Assembly: GCA_003518885.1 (NCBI GenBank)
Contig: DOXU01000008.1
Span: 1-5,230, forward strand
DNA length: 5,230 bases
DNA from: Oscillospiraceae bacterium
GTDB lineage: Bacteria > Bacillota > Clostridia > Oscillospirales > Ethanoligenentaceae
Direction of reading: 5' to 3'
The position numbers and the translations under genes were made by a program. Shown here piece by piece: positions 1 to 4,808 of the stretch. The notes beneath the pieces are model-generated. The model saw only the letters and a list, made by a program, of their open reading frames with translations, was not told the DNA's origin and ran no database searches. Each line of letters begins with the position of its first letter. Within the stretch, counting starts at the first letter, position 1.

Positions 1-1510
1 GTATCGTGAAGGGTTCCACGCCAAAAGCGGTTGCTAAAGCGGACAAAGCGGTTTGTCGATTTAAAATAGAGTGAGAATAGTGTTCTTCATAAAACATCTG
101 TTGCCATTGATGAACCATGCCTAAAACGTTGTTATTCATGACGAGTTCGATAATAGGGAGTTTATAAGAAACGGTGGTTGCTAGTTCATTTAAATTCATG
201 TAAAAACTGCCATCGCCCGCAACATTGATTACTCGATGATCCGGATGAGCGGCTTGCACACCAATCGCTGCACCTAGCCCATATCCCATGGTTCCCAATC
301 CGCCTGATGTGACGAATTGTCTTGGACGAGAAAAATGAAAATATTGTCCTGCCCACATTTGATGTTGTCCCACCTCAGTGGTGATAAAGGCATCCGGTTC
401 CAGCTCATTTAATGTAGAAAGGATTTCATAAGGCATGTTGCTTTTTTTAAAGGGCCTGTCGATAGGAAATTCTGCTTTTAATGCGGAAATCTTTTGCATC
501 CATTCTGGATGGGTAATGTCGTCTGGTAAAATGCGAAGCAATCCTTCGAGGACCACGTTTAGATCTCCGGCCACAGATGCGGTTACTTGGATATTCTTAT
601 TGATCTCAGCAGGATCAATATCAATATGAAGAATTTTTGCATGTGGAGCGAATGATTTTGCATTGCAAAGCACACGATCGGAGAAGCGAGTGCCTAAAGC
701 AACAAGTAAATCACATTGATCAATGGCATAAGAAGAAACTTTGGATCCATGCATTCCCAGCATTCCGGTAAAACGTGGATCGTCAGGTGGAAAACCGCCT
801 AACCCCATTAGGCTTAATGCAACAGGTGCATCGATTTTTTGGGCAAACTTATATAGGGAGGCAGAGGCTTGAGAAATAATGGTTCCGCCCCCCGCAAAGA
901 TGAAAGGTTTTTTGGCATGAACAAGTAACGCGGAAGCCTCGTCCAAAGCGGGAAGCACAGATGGAGGTGCAACAGCTTCAGGATTTTTGGGAAGGTATTC
1001 CGTAACAGCCGCTGTGATATCCTTGGGAATATCAACAAGTACAGGACCTGGTCTTCCGCTGTTCGCGATAGCAAACGCCTTTCGCAATGTGGAAGCCAAT
1101 TCCTCTATATTTTTTACAATAAAATTATGTTTGGTAATGGGAGTGGTAATGCCGGTGATGTCAACTTCTTGAAAAGAGTCTCGACCGAGTAGACTGCAAT
1201 TTACATTTCCTGTAATGGCAACCATAGGGACAGAATCCATATGAGCCGTGGCAATACCGGTGACTAAATTAGTAGCACCAGGGCCAGAGGTGGAAATCAC
1301 TACACCAGTACGCCCAGTAGAGCGTGCATAGCCGTCTGCCGCGTGGGCGGCCCCTTGTTCGTGGCAGGTCAAAATATGGCGAATCCGATCTTTGTATGCA
1401 TACAAAGCATCATAAATATTTAGCACAGCCCCACCTGGGAAGCCAAAAATGGTGTCAACACCTTGTTCCAGCAGGCAGTTTACAACGATTTGTGCACCGC
1501 TTATCTTCAT
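1..1510 (-). CDS. ilvB: Acetolactate synthase large (catalytic) subunit, C-terminus cut by window edge
   Basis: Thiamine-diphosphate enzyme that condenses two pyruvates to acetolactate, or pyruvate with 2-oxobutyrate, in the first common step of valine, leucine and isoleucine synthesis in the cytoplasm. The visible 503 residues start MKISGAQIVVNCLLEQGVDT and contain FGFPGGAV (22-29), the catalytic glutamate E51 in CHEQGAAHAADGYAR, GMLGMHG and GTRFSDRV in the central FAD-domain region, and the thiamine-diphosphate motif GDGS around D433 followed by NN (459-460) and the HQWQ segment. The RFSDR and FAD-region motifs fit the anabolic enzyme better than the catabolic FAD-independent AlsS. About 50-60 C-terminal residues are missing, judged from the usual family length. 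The ATG has AAGGGGG (1519-1525) eight bases upstream. It is preceded by an isoleucine-type T-box leader, so transcription is controlled by tRNA-Ile charging. The small subunit ilvN and other ilv/leu genes may lie beyond position 1. Confidence 0.97.
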   Translation of the reverse strand, partial: MKISGAQIVVNCLLEQGVDTIFGFPGGAVLNIYDALYAYKDRIRHILTCHEQGAAHAADGYARSTGRTGVVISTSGPGATNLVTGIATAHMDSVPMVAITGNVNCSLLGRDSFQEVDITGITTPITKHNFIVKNIEELASTLRKAFAIANSGRPGPVLVDIPKDITAAVTEYLPKNPEAVAPPSVLPALDEASALLVHAKKPFIFAGGGTIISQASASLYKFAQKIDAPVALSLMGLGGFPPDDPRFTGMLGMHGSKVSSYAIDQCDLLVALGTRFSDRVLCNAKSFAPHAKILHIDIDPAEINKNIQVTASVAGDLNVVLEGLLRILPDDITHPEWMQKISALKAEFPIDRPFKKSNMPYEILSTLNELEPDAFITTEVGQHQMWAGQYFHFSRPRQFVTSGGLGTMGYGLGAAIGVQAAHPDHRVINVAGDGSFYMNLNELATTVSYKLPIIELVMNNNVLGMVHQWQQMFYEEHYSHSILNRQTALSALATAFGVEPFTI

Positions 1511-1526
1511 AGAAAGATCCCCCTTG

Positions 1527-1603
1527 ATCCTTATTAAAAGCCGAGTCGCGTATACTACGGGGCAAAGATGCAGGGATAAAGTGGAAAATCGCTATATAAG
1601 GAT
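1527..1603 (-). repeat. Long-range inverted repeat in ilvB leader next to the Shine-Dalgarno
   Basis: The mRNA carries AUCCUUAU (1603 to 1596), starting directly after the terminator U tract, and the exact complement AUAAGGAU (1534 to 1527), ending one base before the AAGGGGG Shine-Dalgarno (1525 to 1519). Pairing would fold the 61 bases between terminator and ribosome binding site into a closed loop and place the Shine-Dalgarno at the foot of an 8-bp helix. The match is exact, but a role is inference and chance is possible. Nothing else, including no leader peptide, was recognised in 1511-1603. Confidence 0.35.
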
Positions 1604-1639
1604 AAAAAAAAGCCTTCGTCCCGTTTTCGAGACGAAGAC
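1604..1639 (-). terminator. T-box-controlled intrinsic terminator of ilvB
   Basis: On the minus strand, GUCUUCGUCUCG (1639 to 1628), loop AAAA (1627 to 1624) and CGGGACGAAGGC (1623 to 1612) form a 12-bp stem with two U·G pairs, followed by eight U residues (1611 to 1604). The 5' arm is also used by the antiterminator, so this hairpin and the T-box antiterminator exclude each other. Confidence 0.95.
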
Positions 1640-1867
1640 AAAATCTCCGCGTTACCACTCAAATTGGCGTAAAAGCGCCCACTTAAACCGCCATCATAAT
1701 TAACAGCGTTCCCTGTTAACGGGGGGAAACCGTGTCATTCTACTATTGCTTTCGATGACCCGCTCAGGGGTGATTTTTCGCCGTCTCATATGCTACCTTA
1801 CACCAAATGGCAGCTCTCTGTAATATGAGTTACGGTTATACTCCCCATCCTCGCATTTTGCCTATGA
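1604..1867 (-). promoter_or_regulatory. T-box riboswitch, isoleucine specifier (AUC)
   Basis: Transcriptional leader that senses uncharged tRNA-Ile and lets polymerase read into ilvB. Stem I pairs GGGG (1846-1843) with CCCC (1770-1767), CCGU with ACGG (1835-1832 / 1784-1781) and CUCAUAU with AUAUGAG (1829-1823 / 1791-1785). The internal loop holds the AGUA box (1842-1839) opposite GAA and the specifier AUC (1774-1772), which is followed by the usual purine A. The distal part has AGAGAGCUG (1819-1811) and UUGGUGUAAGG. Downstream come a GUCAU/AUGAC stem, a UUAACAG/CUGUUAA hairpin and a GGCG/CGCC stem III. The T-box core UUUGAGUGGUAACGCGG spans 1663-1647. Its UGGU (1657-1654) would pair with an ACCA acceptor end, fitting the A discriminator of tRNA-Ile. 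The 5' end is inferred from the promoter. The core deviates from consensus GGGUGGUACCGCG but the pairing is compensated (see findings). Confidence 0.95.
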
Positions 1868-1872
1868 CAACT

Positions 1873-1901
1873 ATTCTAGTGCCTCTTTGGTAATTTGTCA
1901 A
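1873..1901 (-). promoter_or_regulatory. Sigma-A promoter of the ilvB T-box transcript
   Basis: On the minus strand, a perfect -35 TTGACA (1901 to 1896), a 17-base spacer and -10 TAGAAT (1878 to 1873), one mismatch from TATAAT. The start is expected near 1866-1867, just before the stem I region of the T-box. The strength suggests constitutive initiation, with regulation left to the riboswitch. Confidence 0.88.
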
Positions 1902-1947
1902 GAGCGGGAAAGTGACAATTTTTTCAATATCTTCAATGTATATTGTA

Positions 1948-1976
1948 TTGTAATCTGCAAGGCATCATATTATAAT
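1948..1976 (+). promoter_or_regulatory. Divergent sigma-A-like promoter for the unknown membrane protein gene
   Basis: TTGTAA (1948-1953), a 17-base spacer and a perfect TATAAT (1971-1976) on the plus strand. The predicted start is near 1983, giving a leader of about 113 bases before the ATG at 2096. It lies about 47 bases from the -35 of the leftward ilvB promoter, so the two transcripts diverge. A minus-strand TATAAT overlaps it (1974 to 1969) but lacks a good -35. Confidence 0.6.
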
Positions 1977-1999
1977 GTTTGACAGACTGTAAAGACTCT

Positions 2000-2035
2000 A
2001 TTTGCATCAGATACCTGCAAATTTGTCTTGCAAAT
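2000..2035 (+). repeat. TGCAAAT inverted and direct repeats in the leader of the 2096 gene
   Basis: ATTTGCA (2000-2006) is followed by its exact complement TGCAAAT at 2016-2022, able to form a 7-bp hairpin with a 9-base loop. A second TGCAAAT occurs at 2029-2035, thirteen bases after the first copy. The cluster lies just downstream of the predicted transcription start. It could be an operator or an RNA hairpin, but A+T-rich leaders give such matches by chance; no known regulator site is recognised. Confidence 0.35.
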
Positions 2036-2095
2036 CATGTTGAAAATTTTATTTAATCGACACAGTTTGTTCTGTTTTACTTTAGGAGTGTATGC

Positions 2096-2767
2096 ATGCT
2101 TTTTTATCAAGCGGCAATTATCGTTTTTATTTTTGCTTTACTCTTTTTGCTTGTCATTGTTTTTCATATTCGCCATCGCGTGGTGGTTGGCGCGCTGGTA
2201 CTTTCGTTGTCTGTTTTAGGGGCTGCGGGGATTCTTGGCGTGCAAAATTACTTTGGTTCGCATATTTATGCGCAAAAGGTGGACATCCCCCTGGTCCGTC
2301 GGCTTAGTCAAGGGGCGGGAAATCAAACTTCTTTTGAGGAAGCTTTCTCGGATTATCATCAAGATATAACAGATAATTTAATCACTTATCAAAAAACCTA
2401 TACAGAAAAAAGTGGCGGAGTATCTAGTGAAGTAAAAGTGTCGGTAATGGTTTACCCTAATAAAGACGAAGCGGATCGTCTTTTTACGGCTAGCCAGCGC
2501 TTTTATGACAATAAGAATTTTGCGCCAGTGGACGCGAAGCATTCTTTACGCCAAAAAGAGCTTACTCATCGCTATATTACCACTTTTATTAAAACGCAAT
2601 ATAGCAATTATACCGACTTTGTTTATCTTCCTTCCAGAATGTCTAGCTATTCTTATATTTTTGTGCAAAATAAAAATGCCATTATTTCCATTAGCGAACG
2701 CGCTCCACAGCCTGTTTCGAATAAAGATCCAGTTCTAAAGGACTTAGTGAAACGATTGGATGTATAA
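2096..2767 (+). CDS. Unknown protein with two N-terminal membrane segments and an extracytoplasmic domain
   Basis: A 223-residue protein that I do not recognise. Two hydrophobic segments (about 4-23 and 29-49) are separated by the basic turn HIRHR (24-28). By the positive-inside rule this turn is cytoplasmic, placing both the short N-terminus and the roughly 170-residue C-terminal part outside the membrane. The C-terminal part is polar, rich in Tyr, Ser and Lys, has no cysteine, and shows no catalytic motif I can name. A segment near 105-135 (VKVSVMVYPNKDEADRLF) resembles beta-strand/helix packing only in a general way. The start is well supported: AGGAG (2084-2088) lies seven bases before ATG 2096; an out-of-frame ATG at 2092 is too close. 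A promoter lies at 1948-1976. It is divergent from ilvB and convergent with ypeB, five bases between stops and no terminator seen between them. The coding potential is convincing; the function is unknown. Confidence 0.85.
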   Translation: MLFYQAAIIVFIFALLFLLVIVFHIRHRVVVGALVLSLSVLGAAGILGVQNYFGSHIYAQKVDIPLVRRLSQGAGNQTSFEEAFSDYHQDITDNLITYQKTYTEKSGGVSSEVKVSVMVYPNKDEADRLFTASQRFYDNKNFAPVDAKHSLRQKELTHRYITTFIKTQYSNYTDFVYLPSRMSSYSYIFVQNKNAIISISERAPQPVSNKDPVLKDLVKRLDV

Positions 2768-2772
2768 GCGGA

Positions 2773-4125
2773 TCACATTGCAAGCATGCCACCAGGAGTC
2801 GATTTTAAAATCAGCATGGTTTTTTCTGCGCCGGTTTGGGCATCAAAATAATCAATGATGGTTTGTTTATCTTTTGTAGTTGTGCGGAATTCATAGCAAT
2901 AGGTTTCTTGTCCGTTGGCTGTAGGAATAAGGGCCATGGATACTTTTTGAATTGCTAGTTGTTTATTCACCTTTGCCTCGGCCTGTTTACGCGAAATTTT
3001 GGCGGCCGGTAGAGTGCGATCATGGTGATTCATAAGATATCCTGTACTGTCATAAGAAATGACACTGCCTGTATCTAATGCAATACTTACCTTTAGCAAA
3101 TCTGGATATAGGATAACGCCATTTTGCACATAAGCAAAGTTGATGGTACAAACATTGTTGTTGGTTAGATAGTAGGTTTGTGCAATAGATTGAAAGCCTT
3201 TGCTGTTCAAAAATGTCAACGCTTTTTGTGCGGCAGCGTTGGCATCTAATTTAGCATAAGATGGCGCGCGACTATCAAGGGAACGAATGGGATAGCCACC
3301 CGATTTACTGATGAAAATTGTTGTTGTTTTAGCTGTAAAATTCCATGAAGGAAGGTTGCCACCGGTTTCGCCAGCATCTTTAACGTCCTTTTTATCCATA
3401 TCTAAAAATTGGGCGGCCCTTTGTCGGGCATCTTCTTTACTGACTGCCGATTTTCCGGACAGAAACTGCGGACTTTTCTTTAAAACATTGTCGGAAAATG
3501 GTCCATCATAAATCAGGGAAGGTAAATTGGCAAACGTGTTTTCAATATTCAAAAAACCGCCTTCGAGTGATGCAGGTGTTGCTTTATTTGGATTGTGATC
3601 CTTCGCCAGCTTTTCTGCCTTTAGCAAAGTGATACGGCCACTTTGTAAGTCACTTGTTAAATCGGAAAGCTGGGTGGAGAGTTTATCTGCATAGCCGTGC
3701 AAATCAACGAGAGTTGTGCGCTGGCTGTCGGTAATTGTGGAGTTTTCATCAAGTTGATTGCTTAGACTGTTGGCATAGTCGCCAGCTTGTGAAATAAATT
3801 TGTTTGTGTTGGTTAAATTTACAGTCGAAAGTGGCATTTGTGCGATATCTGTTTGTGCTGCGCCGGCATTTACCCAAATTTCACTGCCAAGGTCAGAAAG
3901 TTGGGCACCCGTGCTGGCGTATTGCGCTTTTTGCAAAGCGATATCGATGTTGTTGACGTGTTCAGAAAGTTCTGTTAAGGCACGTTGATAGGTATATTCT
4001 ATATTCATCCGGTATTTATAGGCCATTACATATCCACTGATTCCGACAATAATTGCGAGACAAAACGCGGAAATCGTGTAACTGAGCACACGAATAAGCG
4101 TACGCCTACGTTTAATTCCGAACAT
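2773..4125 (-). CDS. ypeB: Spore germination protein YpeB
   Basis: In Bacillus, YpeB sits at the forespore inner membrane and is required to assemble and stabilise the cortex-lytic enzyme SleB. This 450-residue protein matches the usual family length. It has a basic N-terminus (KRRR), one membrane anchor (about 13-36), a long helical region (about 40-180), and the family hallmark LIYDGPFSDN (about 204-213). Three PepSY-like repeats follow, near 227-285, 292-365 and 377-445, each opening with a helix such as SKEDARQRAA and the last ending YFDAQTGAEKTM. Start choice: an ATG at 4131 would give two more residues (MK), but GGAGG at 4137-4133 is only one base from it and seven bases from ATG 4125, so 4125 is preferred. 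No sleB adjoins it; upstream is a CBS-domain gene behind a terminator, and downstream a convergent gene. A sigma-G-like promoter lies at 4170-4199. Confidence 0.93.
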   Translation of the reverse strand: MFGIKRRRTLIRVLSYTISAFCLAIIVGISGYVMAYKYRMNIEYTYQRALTELSEHVNNIDIALQKAQYASTGAQLSDLGSEIWVNAGAAQTDIAQMPLSTVNLTNTNKFISQAGDYANSLSNQLDENSTITDSQRTTLVDLHGYADKLSTQLSDLTSDLQSGRITLLKAEKLAKDHNPNKATPASLEGGFLNIENTFANLPSLIYDGPFSDNVLKKSPQFLSGKSAVSKEDARQRAAQFLDMDKKDVKDAGETGGNLPSWNFTAKTTTIFISKSGGYPIRSLDSRAPSYAKLDANAAAQKALTFLNSKGFQSIAQTYYLTNNNVCTINFAYVQNGVILYPDLLKVSIALDTGSVISYDSTGYLMNHHDRTLPAAKISRKQAEAKVNKQLAIQKVSMALIPTANGQETYCYEFRTTTKDKQTIIDYFDAQTGAEKTMLILKSTPGGMLAM

Positions 4126-4132
4126 TTTCATT

Positions 4133-4137
4133 CCTCC
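4133..4137 (-). promoter_or_regulatory. Ribosome binding site that selects the ypeB start
   Basis: The minus strand reads AACGGAGGAATGAAAATG. GGAGG (4137 to 4133) is one base from the first ATG (4131) but seven bases from the second (4125). Normal Shine-Dalgarno spacing therefore favours the second ATG, shortening YpeB by two residues. Confidence 0.8.
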
Positions 4138-4169
4138 GTTTTTTCTTTAGCCTACTAGCCGACTGCGGT

Positions 4170-4199
4170 TAGTTTTACCAAATACGGAGTAAATATGAA
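4170..4199 (-). promoter_or_regulatory. Candidate sigma-G-type (forespore) promoter of ypeB
   Basis: On the minus strand, TTCATA (4199 to 4194), a 17-base spacer and AAAACTA (4176 to 4170). Compared with the remembered Bacillus sigma-G consensus (about TGMATA and CATACTA), five of six and five of seven positions agree. The start would be near 4163, leaving a leader of about 38 bases. No good sigma-A site was seen in the same stretch. The placement fits a forespore-expressed gene, but this is a weak-motif call. Confidence 0.35.
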
Positions 4200-4231
4200 A
4201 ATTTAAAGAGAACGGTTTTGCTTATAAAAAG

Positions 4232-4261
4232 AAAAAAGGCCCGTTCTATCAAGAACGAGCC
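4232..4261 (-). terminator. Rho-independent terminator after the CBS-domain gene
   Basis: On the minus strand, GGCUCGUUCU (4261 to 4252), loop UGAU (4251 to 4248) and AGAACGGGCC (4247 to 4238) form a 10-bp stem with one U·G pair, followed by six U residues (4237 to 4232). It lies 40 bases after the CBS stop codon and separates that transcript from ypeB, implying that ypeB has its own promoter. Confidence 0.92.
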
Positions 4262-4300
4262 CAAAAGGGAATGTGGTTTTTGCCCCAATATTTGATAGGA

Positions 4301-4762
4301 TCAAAGATCCTGCTTTTTATTTGCGGATAGAGATTGCTTTTTTTCATTTTCCTTTTCTTGTGGAAGAACTTTTTCAAAAAGATAATGAAGAATGTCACTG
4401 CGTTTGATGATGCCAATAAATTGGTCATCGTCATCCAATACAGGAACAAAATTTTGATTAGTAACTGTTTGTGCTAGATCTTCAATATTGCATTGGATGT
4501 AGACGGGGTGAATTCGTGTGCGCATGGGCACATCGGTGATAGGAATGCGACTGCAAGCCTTGATATTAAGGCCAAGTGTGTTTTTTATTTTTCGCAGAAG
4601 ATCTCCTTCCGTGATTGTACCAATGTATTTTCCCATCTCGTCCAAAATAGGAATGGCGGTGTAGTGATGGTATTCCATCCGTTCGATCACCTGTCTCATG
4701 GTGGAATCCGTTGTTTCGAAAATCACATCTTTTTTTGGTGTGAGAAAAAAGGCAATATTCAT
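4301..4762 (-). CDS. Small stand-alone protein with two CBS domains
   Basis: A 153-residue soluble protein made almost entirely of a tandem CBS pair (Bateman module). CBS 1 covers about 1-65, with YTAIPILDEMGKYIGTITEG followed by D54. CBS 2 covers about 75-132, with FVPVLDDDDQFIGIIKRSD. The T51-x-x-D54 motif in CBS 1 is of the kind that contacts the ribose of adenine nucleotides; in CBS 2 the equivalent Thr/Ser is K120 with D123 kept, so binding may be asymmetric. The C-terminal tail (about 133-153) is highly charged and probably disordered. There is no attached enzyme or transporter domain, so it would act as a nucleotide-sensing partner protein; the ligand and target are unknown. The Shine-Dalgarno AGGTG (4774-4770) is seven bases from the ATG. 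It follows the HD-domain gene by 45 bases and ends in a terminator, suggesting a two-gene or longer operon. Confidence 0.88.
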   Translation of the reverse strand: MNIAFFLTPKKDVIFETTDSTMRQVIERMEYHHYTAIPILDEMGKYIGTITEGDLLRKIKNTLGLNIKACSRIPITDVPMRTRIHPVYIQCNIEDLAQTVTNQNFVPVLDDDDQFIGIIKRSDILHYLFEKVLPQEKENEKKQSLSANKKQDL

Positions 4763-4770
4763 ATTCTTTC

Positions 4771-4808
4771 ACCTGTTATAAGCGGCCAAGCCAGCGTGAA
4801 AAACAGGT
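4771..4808 (-). promoter_or_regulatory. Possible translational-coupling hairpin between the HD and CBS genes
   Basis: In the minus-strand RNA, ACCUGUU (4808 to 4802) is an exact complement of AACAGGU (4777 to 4771). The first arm shares its first base with the last base of the HD-gene stop codon UGA (4810-4808); the second arm contains AGGU of the CBS Shine-Dalgarno. The 7-bp stem encloses 24 bases. Folding would mask the CBS ribosome binding site unless a ribosome finishing the HD gene opens it. The pairing is seen; the role is inferred. Confidence 0.45.

Noticed and set aside
435..1172. Short open frames on both strands inside ilvB (for example 435-629 plus, 987-1172 plus, 814-1074 minus)
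   Set aside because: They overlap a highly conserved acetolactate synthase frame, have no convincing ribosome binding sites and their proteins resemble nothing.
1324..1703. Open frames over the ilvB start and T-box (1324-1512 and 1449-1703 plus; 1455-1658 minus)
   Set aside because: The region is explained by the ilvB N-terminus and by RNA structure; the minus-strand frame runs through the terminator and would not be an Ile-rich leader peptide.
1969..1974. Minus-strand TATAAT as a second ilvB promoter
   Set aside because: No acceptable -35 at normal spacing, and the TTGACA/TAGAAT pair at 1873-1901 is far better placed for the T-box 5' end.
2028..2307. Hydrophobic frames 2028-2219 and 2092-2307 on the plus strand
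   Set aside because: They are out-of-frame readings of the same A+T-rich start of the 2096 gene. Its ATG has a well-spaced AGGAG, while the ATG at 2092 is only three bases from it.
2802..2827. GATTTTAAAATC palindrome followed by a T run, as a terminator for the plus-strand gene
   Set aside because: The palindrome is A+T-rich with no room for a loop, lies inside the ypeB coding region and is separated from the T run.
4249..4449. 66-codon minus-strand frame overlapping the CBS gene end and the terminator
   Set aside because: It is out of frame with the CBS protein and reads into the terminator stem; no start signal supports it.
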